Below, one piece after another: positions 42,894 through 52,952 of a DNA stretch of 64,000 nt. The position numbers and the translations under genes are program-made. Location of the stretch: assembly GCA_032716605.1 (NCBI GenBank), contig CM064512.1, forward strand, positions 27,333,273-27,397,272, written 5' to 3'. Within the stretch, counting starts at the first letter, position 1; each line of letters starts with the position of its first letter. The notes beneath the pieces were generated by a model, which searched no databases, was not told where the DNA came from, and was given only the letters and a program-made list of their open reading frames with translations. This DNA comes from Paralithodes platypus. Taxonomy: Eukaryota; Arthropoda; Malacostraca; Decapoda; Lithodidae.

Positions 42894-44210
42894 TATATAG
42901 TGTATATGTATATATACACATATACCATGACAACTCTGTATCTCTCTTTATTTATCCATCCTCTAAAATCTTAATGATTAGCTCATAGACACGTTCGTTA
43001 GTTCCCACTTGTCAGTATAATTTCCTGCTTACCTTTTCCGCGTACTTTGTTCATTTTTACTGAGTCTCATATGTAGTCAGTTTTTGTGTCACTACTTTTC
43101 TCTCTGTTGGGATCCGCCGGGCACTTCTGCATATTACCATGAATGTGTACAGACGCCAGATGAAAATGTAAGTGAACCTTTGATATACAGTATATATGTT
43201 TTTATCAGAAACAGGTATATAGTAGATGCCAAATCAAGTATTATAGGTTTTGATGAGTGTACAGACAGGCAACATTATACAACATATTTTACATATACTA
43301 ACATGATTTGTGTTTCACCCCTACTGTACCGGAGGATACAGTAATACAAGTCCCCCCCAGTCCCAAGCAATGTGGCCAAAATGGCAAAATAGAACAACCT
43401 TCCACCTCAAGAGATGAAGGAAGACTTTCTCTCCCAGCCTTCAGTGGGTTTTATGTAAGCTGAGATGTGTTGCCATATCGAGAGCAATGCTTAATCGGTC
43501 GTGGTACCAGGTACAGCCTGATACAGGCAGTTACAAGGAAAGTACATTACTGACGGCTCCCAGCCGTTGCTGGGATTGGACGGGTTAAATAGCTAGCGTA
43601 TAATACAAAAATAAAGAGCTTTCAAGTATTCACTTCATGTAATTGAATGATTATGATTATTTTTGTTTTTGTTTCATTATACATATTATAATTAATAGTG
43701 GCACGATTTATAACTTTTCTGTCATGGGAAAATATGCCTTAAATTATTTGACATTACCTTAAGTACTGTATATTATTTATTCAGTTTCAGTAACATCGAG
43801 GCAATGTGTTGCTGAAACCCGACCCTCACAACCATTTTTAATAACGGAAATAGAGACAATGATTCCCAGTGTGGTGGATTTTTTTTTGTTTATGTATTGT
43901 GATGGTAAGCCAGTTTCGAAGATCTGATGCACATAAATTCTTATGGTTATAGCTCTGTGTATCGCTTTTCATAAGCTAATTACCCAAGAGTTTCATCTGC
44001 CCTTCTAGGAATTGGGTCGTTCCAAGCTAATATTCCGAGAAATAGGACACTAAAAGGTCGTCATTACACGCCAGTCGCGCACTTCGCTCCTTCATGAAAC
44101 CACATAATGTGACTTTTATAACCTCTGAACTGGGAGAGATCAAACTGGTTAAATCGTTATGTTTATTGACACCAAGTCCATAAATACAAGATATCGAAAT
44201 TAAACAACAT
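42444..44210. other. Non-coding stretch with long (TA)n tracts
   Basis: (TA)n lies at about 42797-42838 and 42850-42892. A cccagcc..gggttaa motif at 43560-43588 resembles a TTAA-element right end, but no partner was found. No gene is recognised. Confidence 0.55.
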
Positions 44211-44805
44211 TTAACCCGGCGCGCGCGCGCAGGGTCTAGTGAAGACCACAGTTCTGGGCGGCAATTTTAAGCTCCATTCCTGCCTATAATCGTAATTTTA
44301 TGATAAATATCGTTATTCCTTAATCATATGCGCCTATTTTACGTTTAATATGAAGATTGTAACAACAATAAAACAAGTGGGAATATCATTTGTATGGTCA
44401 AAATCGCGAATTGTAAGCGAGTGGTTCAGTCAACAATTGTGAGCCAACCGGCCTCACATCCTCCTCTCTCAAGGCCTGGAGAGAGACTGAGGCCTCAGTC
44501 TCTCTCTTGCTCTTCCCACGCATAGACACGCAGATGACCACACCCTATGATCGGTGCGGAGATGTTTACACGAAAATATACCAATGAATAAGGGAATGAC
44601 AGGGAAAATAGGTCATAATTGAAGGGAGGGGGTGAAAGGGGGGAAGGAGGGGATGTGGAGGAGTGATATGAGGTATGGAGGGGAAAAAAATGTTTTAAGT
44701 GCTAATGGGACCTTTTAAAACTCTTTTTTTAGGCCTTCCCTCTTAAGAGCTTTCTCGCCGTCGCCCAGTAAAACCTCTTAAGTGTTCTTGCCGTTCCCGG
44801 GTTAA
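44211..44805. mobile_element. Possible third TTAA-type element, short termini
   Basis: TTAACCCGGCGCGCG at 44211 faces, in reverse complement, TTAACCCGGGAACGGC ending at 44805. Only CCCGG is strictly shared, so the inverted repeat is short. The interior includes (CG)n, a 28-bp perfect palindrome and a cttaagag repeat. No coding capacity and no second copy in the window. Confidence 0.4.
44479..44506. repeat. Perfect 28-bp palindrome
   Basis: The half-sequence gagagagactgagg is followed directly by its reverse complement without spacer, so it could extrude a cruciform or encode a hairpin. It is centred on GGCC. Confidence 0.95.
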
Positions 44806-44846
44806 CTCCCCAAATGTTAACACAGATATATTACCACTTATCTTAT

Positions 44847-45846
44847 GTCTATCTATCTATCTATCTATTGCCTGATGCCGTGATCCCCGAAGGGGTGGCC
44901 ACGAACGACCAGCCCCCATGCACCTGTGTCCTCGGTCAGTCGACCCCCCTCCCCCCAACCAGCACCGCCTTCGTTCATATACTTCCTCACTCCATCCTTC
45001 TACCTCTCATTCGGTCTACCTCTCCCTCTCTGTCCCTCCACCTCGCTCTCGTACACCCTCTTAGTCATTCTCTTGCTTTCCATACGTTCCATATGGCCGA
45101 ACCATCTCAAGTTGTTCCTTTTCACACTTTCCAGCACATCTACCTCCACACCACACCTCCATCTTACTTCCTCATTAGTCTGTCTATCCCTCCATGTAAC
45201 TCCGCACGCACTTCTTAGGTAATTCATTTCCACTGCTCTCACTCTTGGTCTGAGTCTCTCAACCAACGTCCATGCTTCGCTTCCGTAAGTCAGTGTCGGG
45301 ATTACCACACTGTCATGCAAGGACTTCTTCACTTCCATACTGACCACCCTATTTCTTGTTACTGCTTTCTGCGTTCCTACAACCCTCTTCCCCTGTTGTA
45401 CCCTCTCCCGCACTTCTTCATCCATAGTCCCATCTTTACTCAACACACTGCCCAGATACTTAAAAGAGTTGACGATCTCCATAGCCTGACCGTTCAGCTT
45501 CACCTCACACTCTGTGACTTCACCCCTTGCGATGACCGTAACCTTGCTCTTCCCCGCATTTACCTTCAAATTCAGTTTTTCGCACACTGTTCCAAACTCA
45601 TTTACCAGACCCTGCAACTCCCATTCATTATCACTCATCAGAACTGTATCATCCGCAAACAGCAGTATAGGTAGCTTCCACTCAATTCCCTCCCTTTTCA
45701 GCGATACACCAACATCCACTGCTCTTGATAGTATTTCTTTCATGACTCCATCCATATATACAGTAAACAACCACAGGGACATCACACACCCCTGTTTCAA
45801 ACCAACATTCAGGTAAAAAAATTCGCTCTGCTCACTCTCCACATGT
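44847..45846 (-). pseudogene. RTE-like LINE copy B, RT C-terminal half and 3' end
   Basis: Frame 45846 to 45000 encodes VESEQSEFFYLNVGLKQGCV (PQG-equivalent block), LLFADDTVLMSDNEWELQGL with an intact FADD box, NLKVNAGKSKVTVIARGEV, VNSFKYLGSVLSKDGTM, an IPTLTYGSEAWTLV block, and RWFGHMERM ending in GQRGRGRPNER. The 3' UTR has the cccc-TTCG-ggg hairpin (44889-44900) and a (TCTA)n tail at 44847-44868. The upstream half lies at 51741-52950, beyond a CR1 insertion. The RTE-like label rests on the GLKQGC and GRGRP signatures. Confidence 0.85.
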
Positions 45847-45886
45847 ACAAAGGAGTACAAAGGAGTACAAAGGAGTACAAAGGAAA
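45847..45886 (-). repeat. Short tandem tail of the CR1-type LINE
   Basis: Four copies of a 10-base unit (gtacaaagga on the plus strand). CR1-clade elements end in short tandem repeats instead of poly-A, so this marks the 3' end of the inserted element. Confidence 0.75.
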
Positions 45887-46085
45887 TCAAGCAACAACAG
45901 ATCTAGTGACCCTTCTAGGTTGCTTGTCCTCCAAAACACTGAGGATCAAGTGTCCAAACAGTGGTTTAGAGTGGGTAAGGGAACATTGGAAAGGGAATTA
46001 CTGCCCTGGAACTAATGTCCGTGGCAGGATTAGGAAGTTAGTAGGGGACAGATGGGTTAGTAACTGAGGGGGGGATAAAATAAAG

Positions 46086-48965
46086 TTATTCATTTACAAA
46101 CGCAGTCAGTCGCGGGTTTGATGCGAGATATTTGTCTAGGCGGAGTTTAAATGAATCAACGGTGATGCAGTCTATAACGTTTCGGGGAAGCCCATTCCAC
46201 AAGTTGACAACTCGATTGAAGAAGAAATTCTTAGATTCGTGTGAGTTAAAAGATTTACCAATAATTTTGCAACCGTTTCCCCGCGTGTAATTAGATTGGT
46301 CGATAGTGAAGTACTTACTACAGTTCATATTGTCGATGCCTTTGATGATTTTGAACACTTGAATTAAGTCACCTCTTAATCTGCGCTGGGTTAAAGGAAA
46401 TAGATTTAATTCTCTAAGACGCTCTTCGTATGGTTTGTTCTTTAGGCTAGGTATCATTTTGGTAACTCTACGTTGAACTCGTTCTAGCTTGTTTATATCT
46501 TTTTGGTAATAAGGGCACCAGGATTGAACGCAGTATTCCAGAAGAGGGCGGACTAATGAATTGTAAAGGGTTAGGATAACTTCTTTGGATTTATGCTCAA
46601 ATGACCTGCCTATAAAGCCAATTATTTTGTTTGCCTTCTTAACAACTTCTGAACATTGTTGACTCGGTTTTAGGTTACTCGATATTGTTACTCCCAGATC
46701 GGTTTCTCTGTTTACATTCTTAAGCTGAGTGCCATTCATCGAATAGTTTGCTTTCTCATTTAGGTATCCGATATGTAGTACTTTACATTTATCCGCATTG
46801 AAACTCATTTGCCAAATTTGGGCCCAACATGACAATTTATCTAGATTGTGTTGCATATCGTCAACTTGTTCTTTTGAGAGTACGCTATTTGCAATTTTTG
46901 TATCGTCAGCAAATTTTGAGATTGTACAGGTGAGACCCTCATCTATGTCGTTGATGTAAATTAGAAAGAGAATTGGTCCTAGTACCGATCCCTGGGGTAC
47001 CCCGCTACTTACATTGGTCCATTTTGATGCCTTACCGTTTATGACTACTCTTTGCTTTCTGTCGCTGAGCCAATTTTCTATCCATTTCAACACACCGTCT
47101 TGTATTCCATGCGCTTTTAGTTTTAGCAGTAAACGTTTGTGGGGAACTTTGTCAAAGGCCTTTTGAAAATCAAGGTATATAATATCTACAGCTTTACTCT
47201 CATCGTAGAGGTTGAGGATATCGTGGAAGAAGTCTAAGAGGTTTGTTAAACAGGAACGTTTTTTACGAAAGCCGTGTTGAGTATCTTTAAGTATGTTATT
47301 TTCCTCTAAGTGATTTACGAGTCTGTCTCGTATGACCGTTTCTAGCATTTTACATACAACTGAGGTTAAGCTAATTGGACGATAGTTACTGGGTAGGGAT
47401 TTGCTGCCTTTTTTGAATATCGGTGTTACGTTGGCTAGCTTCCACTGATCGGGCATAGTTCCAGACTGCAAGGATTTATTGAATAGTAATGTCAGTGGTT
47501 TAGAGAGCTCATCCTTAGCTTCCTTTAGAACTCTAGGCGAGATTTTATCAGGTCCAGGCGTTTTATTTACCTTGAGTTTATCTAAACAATTCAATACTTC
47601 TCTCTCTGTAACGGTGATATTGCTTAGAACATCTGAATTATCAATCTGAATCGGCGATGGTGTAGGGATATCACTGAGGTCTTCTGTTGTAAAAACTGAT
47701 GCAAAGAAGGTATTGAGGGCATTACTCATTTGTTCTTCGTCTTTGGTGTATTCTCCATTTTCATCGACTAACGGTCCAACAGTTGAAGTAACGACTTTTT
47801 TCTTTCTGATATAACTATAGAATTCTTTCGGGTTTGTTTTACTTTGATTCGCAATATGTAACTCTAAGGTCTTTTTACTTTGCTTAATTAACTTTTTGGC
47901 TTTGCGTCGTAGCTCTACAAATTTCAGCCGTTCTTCGTCATTTTGTGAGGATTTTAATCTATCATTAGCAAATTTTTTAGCAAGCAGGCAGTTTGAAATA
48001 TCTTTATTCCACCATTTGGGCTTATTATTATGGCCTGGACGCCGAGTTTTCGATGGTATGCAGTCTTGCACTGCTTTTAGGTAAGTGGCTTCGAATAACT
48101 TCCAAGATGTATTTATGTCGTTATTGTGAATTAAAAAGCTCCAGTCAGTTTCTTTAAACATAGCTCTAAGTTTATGGAAGTTTGCTTTCTTGAAATTAGG
48201 GACTTTTTCGATGCTACTATTTGGTTCGTTACTAGTAAACTTTAAAGTGAAAGTTATCGTACGATGGTCGCTGTTACTGAATTCATCACCAACATTCAAA
48301 TTCTCTATTAATTCTTCTTTTGTTGCAAGTACAATGTCAAGAACGTTATTACCACGGGTCGGCGTTCCAACAAATTGATAAAGCGAACTCTCTTGCAAGT
48401 TCGTATACAAGTCATGTCCGGAGTGTGAAGTAAGAGTATCGCCCCACTTGGTCACAGGTAAATTAAAGTCACCAAAAATTACGGTATCTTGTGAGTTACT
48501 TACATCTGCAATTTGTTCGTAAATTTCTCGGTCAGTTTGCACTGATTGAGCTGGAGGTCTGTATATTAATGCAAGTATTATTTTGGTACCTTTATTATTC
48601 TTTATTAGCACAAAAGATGCGTCGACGTTCACAATTTGAGGTTTTGACAAGAGGGTAGGGTTAAGACTTTCTTTGATATAAAGTAAAACGCCACCTCCAT
48701 TTCGATTTATTCGGCTTTTCTCAAACATTACATAACCGGGAAGTGAATACTCTGCTAAAAAGTCTCTATCTTCTGTATTGAGCCAAGATTCTGTTATGCC
48801 AATCACATCATAATTTTCTGTAAACACTAGCTCCTCTAAATCTGAAAATTTATTGCGTATGCTACGGGCGTTTGCATAGAAAACCTTTAAATTTGTTATT
48901 TTAGAACTCACGGAACGCTCTTTAATAATATTTTTGGTTCTTGTTGGATCTACATTTATGTTCAT
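46086..48965 (-). CDS. CR1-type LINE ORF2: endonuclease-reverse transcriptase, intact
   Basis: A 959-residue uninterrupted protein. N-terminal AP endonuclease: FYANARSIRNK (N32), GITESWL (E59), VIFGDFNLP (D166, N168), NVLDIVLA (D209) and NSDHRTI (D233, H234). RT: PGPDKISPRVL (471-480), NYRPISLTSVVCKMLE (527-542), IIYLDFQKAFDKVPH (D599), SGVPQGSVLGPILFLIYIND (654-673) and KFADDTK (D687, D688). The C-terminal region has RPLLEYCVQSWCPYYQKDIN. There is no RNase H domain, as expected for CR1. The protein would nick a target, prime on it and copy the element RNA. All catalytic residues I checked are present. Confidence 0.93.
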   Translation of the reverse strand: MNINVDPTRTKNIIKERSVSSKITNLKVFYANARSIRNKFSDLEELVFTENYDVIGITESWLNTEDRDFLAEYSLPGYVMFEKSRINRNGGGVLLYIKESLNPTLLSKPQIVNVDASFVLIKNNKGTKIILALIYRPPAQSVQTDREIYEQIADVSNSQDTVIFGDFNLPVTKWGDTLTSHSGHDLYTNLQESSLYQFVGTPTRGNNVLDIVLATKEELIENLNVGDEFSNSDHRTITFTLKFTSNEPNSSIEKVPNFKKANFHKLRAMFKETDWSFLIHNNDINTSWKLFEATYLKAVQDCIPSKTRRPGHNNKPKWWNKDISNCLLAKKFANDRLKSSQNDEERLKFVELRRKAKKLIKQSKKTLELHIANQSKTNPKEFYSYIRKKKVVTSTVGPLVDENGEYTKDEEQMSNALNTFFASVFTTEDLSDIPTPSPIQIDNSDVLSNITVTEREVLNCLDKLKVNKTPGPDKISPRVLKEAKDELSKPLTLLFNKSLQSGTMPDQWKLANVTPIFKKGSKSLPSNYRPISLTSVVCKMLETVIRDRLVNHLEENNILKDTQHGFRKKRSCLTNLLDFFHDILNLYDESKAVDIIYLDFQKAFDKVPHKRLLLKLKAHGIQDGVLKWIENWLSDRKQRVVINGKASKWTNVSSGVPQGSVLGPILFLIYINDIDEGLTCTISKFADDTKIANSVLSKEQVDDMQHNLDKLSCWAQIWQMSFNADKCKVLHIGYLNEKANYSMNGTQLKNVNRETDLGVTISSNLKPSQQCSEVVKKANKIIGFIGRSFEHKSKEVILTLYNSLVRPLLEYCVQSWCPYYQKDINKLERVQRRVTKMIPSLKNKPYEERLRELNLFPLTQRRLRGDLIQVFKIIKGIDNMNCSKYFTIDQSNYTRGNGCKIIGKSFNSHESKNFFFNRVVNLWNGLPRNVIDCITVDSFKLRLDKYLASNPRLTAFVNE

Positions 48966-49048
48966 GGCTGTCCTCGGTCCTCGCTGTCTTCGGTCCTTAT
49001 CGCTGGTGGTCCTCGGTTGCCTCTGTTTTTTTCTTGGCGTTGGATGAT

Positions 49049-50176
49049 TTATGTCACTGCTGCTTCTTCTCGGATGGCGTTTTTTGATCCATGGCTGCGG
49101 ACTGCTTCGTGTAGGAGACGACCCATGCGTGCTGAACCCACAGGGTTTAGATGAGTGCCATCCTTGCGGAACAGAGTAGGCTGGTTGTAGAAGTTGTCCC
49201 AGAGGTTGATGAATTCAACTTCTTCCCTCAGACACAAATGTTTTAGTCGGCTATTTGTGCTGAAAGCCTCGTCGTAGAATTGGTCAGGTGCGTCGATCTT
49301 GGGGAGAATGCCTGAGATGATGATATGCCTTGACTTGTTTTTGTAGTGCTGGATCATCTTGCGATATTTCTCCATCAACTCTTCGGATTTGGTGCGCATG
49401 ACGTCATTTGAACCAGCATGGATGACAAAAAGGGTATTTTCATTTGCATCCTTTGTGGTATCTTCGAAGGCTTCCACAATGTCGTCCAGTCCAGCTCCTG
49501 GGATGCAAAATCTTTTTCGTTGATTTGGGACTCTGTCGCAGAACTCTTCGACCTGTCCTCGTAGGATGGAATCCCCAACGAGCCTGGTCTCTTCTGGTTC
49601 GTCTTCCATCTCTACCAATATCTCAAATCTGTTGGACATTGTGACTGGTAGATGAGACCTTTTCTGCGTTGGCCGTGCACCGTTCCTCACTGGTGTAAAT
49701 CCGGAAACCTGTGGTGGCGGGACTCTACGTACAGGTCGGGGAGAGGAGTGGTTAGAACGGGGGCGAGGGGTTGGTACTGTTCGTGCTAGCAGGCTTCTTG
49801 CACGAGGAGTGGGGGAGAGACTAAGGTGAACAGGGCGGCTGTCCTGGTTTGATGTCGGCTCAGGTTCATCAGAAGCATCTGCTGCAGTGTCTACTGCAGG
49901 TGTTGGATTGTTGGCAGATGACGTTGGGGCGGTGGTGGATGCTGGAGTTGAAACAATTTGAGTTAGTGATACTCCAACGTTGAGTGTTACAAACTCTTGG
50001 AGTGATTCCAGCTTCCTGGTGAGGGCGTTGATCTTGTTGAGGGCTTCATCCAATTTTGCTGTCAAATCCCCTCGTTGCTGGCAGAGTCGGCAGACTTGTG
50101 GATCGGCAGGAGCAAACATGGAAGCACCAAACCTACCGGCGCAGTTCGTACAGGCACGAGGCATGGTGACGATCAC
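49049..50176 (-). CDS. CR1-type LINE ORF1 with zinc-finger-like N-terminus and SGNH esterase domain
   Basis: A 375-residue ORF immediately 5' of ORF2. Residues 9-35 contain paired cysteines (C9, C12, C29, C32) like a small zinc finger. About 37-62 look like a coiled coil (LTAKLDEALNKINALTRKLE). About 75-190 are Ser/Pro/Thr-rich and disordered. About 198-360 form an SGNH/GDSL hydrolase: GDSILRG (S203), HAGSNDV (G255, N257) and KDGTHLN (D339, H342) supply block I, III and V residues. Esterase-type ORF1 proteins are known from CR1 and some L2 elements; the substrate is unknown. The start could also be the Met at residue 5 (49045+, MPRACTNC). Confidence 0.88.
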   Translation of the reverse strand: MIVTMPRACTNCAGRFGASMFAPADPQVCRLCQQRGDLTAKLDEALNKINALTRKLESLQEFVTLNVGVSLTQIVSTPASTTAPTSSANNPTPAVDTAADASDEPEPTSNQDSRPVHLSLSPTPRARSLLARTVPTPRPRSNHSSPRPVRRVPPPQVSGFTPVRNGARPTQKRSHLPVTMSNRFEILVEMEDEPEETRLVGDSILRGQVEEFCDRVPNQRKRFCIPGAGLDDIVEAFEDTTKDANENTLFVIHAGSNDVMRTKSEELMEKYRKMIQHYKNKSRHIIISGILPKIDAPDQFYDEAFSTNSRLKHLCLREEVEFINLWDNFYNQPTLFRKDGTHLNPVGSARMGRLLHEAVRSHGSKNAIREEAAVT

Positions 50177-50290
50177 TTTCTTCAGTTCACTTCACTCACT
50201 TAAAAACACTTAACTCACTTTAAAAACACTAAACTCACTTTAAAAACACTAAACTCACTTTAAAAACACTTCACTCCCTTCAGGTCGCTT
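50177..50290 (-). repeat. Short tandem repeat upstream of CR1 ORF1
   Basis: Three to four copies of a 22-base unit (ctcactttaaaaacactaaa..) lie directly before the ORF1 start, in the element's 5' UTR. Confidence 0.75.
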
Positions 50291-50329
50291 CACTTACTTA
50301 AATAGGCCTAACCGAAAACAAAAATTTTG

Positions 50330-51165
50330 AAATACACACAAATAGGTTATCAGCGGTGATAGCCTAACCAAAAATTAAAACAAAACAAAATTAAATTTGA
50401 ATACGCAGTGATAGCCGAACCGAAAACAATTTTATGTTTATTTAAACAGAAATAGGCCACCAGGGGTTATAGCCTATCCTAACCGAAAACAAAAATTATG
50501 AAATACCGGTACGCAGAAATAGGTCACCAGCGGTGATAGCCTAACTGAAAATTTAAAAATTGAAGTACGCAGAAATAGGCCACCAGGGATGATAGCCTAG
50601 ACTAACCGAAAACAAAAATAACCGAAAACAAAAATTATGAAATACCGGTACGCAGAAATAGGCCACCAGCGGTGATAGCCTAGACTAACCGAAAACAAAA
50701 ATTATGAAATACCGGTACGCAGAAATAGGTCACCAGCGGTGATAGCCTAACTGAAAATTTAAAAATTGAAGTACGCAGAAATAGGCCACCAGGGATGATA
50801 GCCTAGACTAACCGAAAACAAAAATAACCGAAAACAAAAATTATGAAATACTGGTACGCAGAAATAGGCCACCAGTGGTGATAGCCTAACTGAAAATTTA
50901 AAAATTGAAGTACGCAGAAATAGGCCACCAGGGATGATAGCCTAGACTAACCGAAAACAAAATTAACCGAAAACAAAAATTATGAAATACCGGTACGCAG
51001 AAATAGGCCACCAGCGGTGATAGCCTAACTGAAAATTTAAAAATTGAAGTACCGTACGCAGAAATAGGCCACCAGGGATGATAGCCTAGACTAACCGAAA
51101 ACAAAAATAACCACAAACAAAAAAGTATGAAATATGCAGAAGTAGGCTACCAGGGGTGATAACCT
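50330..51165 (-). repeat. Tandem monomer array in the CR1 5' region
   Basis: About twelve copies of the core aaataggccaccag.g.tgatagcct start near 50342, 50449, 50515, 50572, 50656, 50724, 50780, 50864, 50920, 51000, 51061 and 51141. Spacers alternate between a gaaaatttaaaaattgaagt type and an aaccgaaaacaaaaattatg type, making a higher-order period of about 140 bases. Tandem 5' monomers act as promoters in some LINEs, for example mouse L1; that role here is inferred. Confidence 0.85.
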
Positions 51166-51740
51166 ACCTAAAAAAGCAAAACAAATATATATATATATAT
51201 ATAATAGAATATGTGACTAAATATACAATTCACCAAATAGAGATTATATAAAAATAAAGTGTAACTGCACACAAGGGGTTAATATACTGTATCAACAGAT
51301 GGCGCTGGTGTCACTGTAGGCTAGTCGAGCAGGATTATATTTAGATAAACAAAGTTATCAGTCAAAGGTTACTACAGTACAAGATCATGCAAGCAACAAC
51401 TAAAATTACAGATATATATAGCTACAGTAGGATACTGAATACGATAACTACTAGAGTTAATAAGAAAATACAAAGCTAGGTCGATTTAGAGGTGCGCGTG
51501 CGTCGTCTGCTACAAGCTAGGATAACAAATGTAAACAACAATGTTTATCAGTCAGAAAAGCAATAAAATAACATGCACGGCAACTACAGAACTATGTGGA
51601 GGTTAAACAAGCACTTAACTACTGTTCATGCAATGAATAAAGGGAATTGGGATATGAAATACTCAAATTAGGATAGAGTTTTCTCAGTGGCGATGCGGAG
51701 CTGTAGGCGGTGCTGAAGCCGGCGGGTGAAATACTGCCGC

Positions 51741-52950
51741 CTATGCACCCTCATACATGCCCTTCACTGCTTTCAGCAACTTGCCATCTACTCCGTATAT
51801 TCTAAGTACTTTCCACAAACCTTCTCTATCCACTCTGTCATAGGCCTTCTCCATGTCCATAAAGGCAACATACACCTTTTGTTTCTTCTCCAGATATTTC
51901 TCCACAACACAATTCAGGGTAAAAATCTGATCTACACATCCTCTTCCCTTCCTAAAACTTCCCTGCTCGTCGCCTATCCATATCTCCATTCTCACTCTCA
52001 CTCTCTCAATCACTACCCTACTGTATACCTTCCCTACTACGCTTAGAAGACATATTCCTCGGTGGTTACCACACACTCCTCTTTCCCCTTTGCCCTTATA
52101 TAGGGGGACTATTATACCAGTCTTCCAGTCATCGGGAAGATGCTAGTTTGCATATTTTCCATACCCATTCGATCACTATCTCACCACCATACCTCAACAT
52201 TTCCCCACACACTCCCTCTGTTCCTGGTGCTTTCCCCAACTTCACTCTTTTCATGGCTTCCCACACTTCTGACCTCCTGATCCCCACCTCCTCCTCCACT
52301 ATTTCTCTTCTTCTCCCTCCCATACCATATCCAGCTATGTTTGCTGGCTCTTCATTCCTTACATTTAGCAACTCATTGAAGTACTCCCTCCATCTTTCGA
52401 CTCTCTCTTGCTTCTCGGCTAGCATTCTCCCATTCTTATCTTTCACACCCTTACTGTTTCCCTTGCTACCTTCCCTAACTTTCTTGACTTCTTTCCAGAA
52501 CAGTTTCTTATTCTCCCTCCATTTTACACTCAGATTCCTCCCAAATTCCTCATCTACTCTTCTCTTACTATCCTTCACTACTCTCTTCACCACCCTCTTA
52601 CTCTCCACGTACCTCGCTCGTTTCTGTCTCTCGATATCTTCATTCCCTCTACTACCCAACCACTCTCTATATGCTTTCTTCTTTTCTTCCACAGCTATTC
52701 TTACCTCTTCTGTCCACCATGCTGTACCTTTCAATCCCCTCCCTCTTCTTCTCACTCCACACACTTCCTCACATGCTGCACAGATCTCATCTCCTTCACA
52801 ACTTCCAGGTCGAACCCACTTAGTCGTCTTTCCACTGCTCTCCTGTACTCCTCCCTGACTTCCTCCTCCTGCAACCTCTCCACCCTCCTCACCATTCCAC
52901 CCTCCTCTCGCCTCCCTCCAGCTCTCCTCACCCACTTCTTTTGTATCCTA
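51741..52950 (-). pseudogene. RTE-like LINE copy B, linker and RT N-terminal half
   Basis: The 268-codon frame 52935-52129 encodes the basic linker (GTAWWTEEVRIAVEEKKKAY, RWREYFNELLNV) and RT start (WEAMKRVKLGKAPGTEGVCG). A frameshift near 52130 precedes LPDDWKTGIIVPLYKGKGER. Frame 52076-51745 continues with GNHRGICLLSVVGKVYSRVV, DEQGSFRKGRGCVDQIF, MDMEKAYDRVDREGLWKVLR (first catalytic Asp) and ends KGMYEGA at the CR1 insertion. The endonuclease is missing; the fragment stops where a family-1 LINE tail begins at 52953. Confidence 0.85.
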
Positions 52951-52952
52951 AC

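Larger units (their letters stand above)
45847..51740 (-). mobile_element. Apparently full-length CR1-type LINE inside an RTE-like LINE
   Basis: The boundaries are given by the host RTE-like element, whose coding blocks stop at 45846 and resume at 51741 with only about a dozen bases unaccounted for. Minus-strand order: 5' region with a TA tract and tandem array (51740-50177), ORF1 (50176-49049), an 83-base spacer, ORF2 (48965-46086), a 3' UTR of about 200 bases and a 10-base-unit tail. Both ORFs are uninterrupted, making this the best candidate in the window for a recently active element. Confidence 0.85.

Noticed and set aside
43350..43588. TTAA element with right end ..gctgggattggacgggttaa
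   Set aside because: A facing cccccccagtcccaagcaat is only loosely complementary and lacks TTAA, so boundaries cannot be supported.
44921..45222. Plus-strand Ser/Pro/Leu-rich frames (44814-45222)
   Set aside because: Antisense of the RTE-like LINE C-terminus and 3' UTR.
50330..51165. CRISPR-like array
   Set aside because: Regular direct repeats, but the spacers are themselves repeated, the unit length varies, and the array sits in a eukaryotic LINE 5' region. There are no cas-like genes.
52148..52858. 236-codon plus-strand open frame
   Set aside because: It is the antisense shadow of the RTE-like linker/RT frame at 52129-52935, which has recognisable RT motifs.
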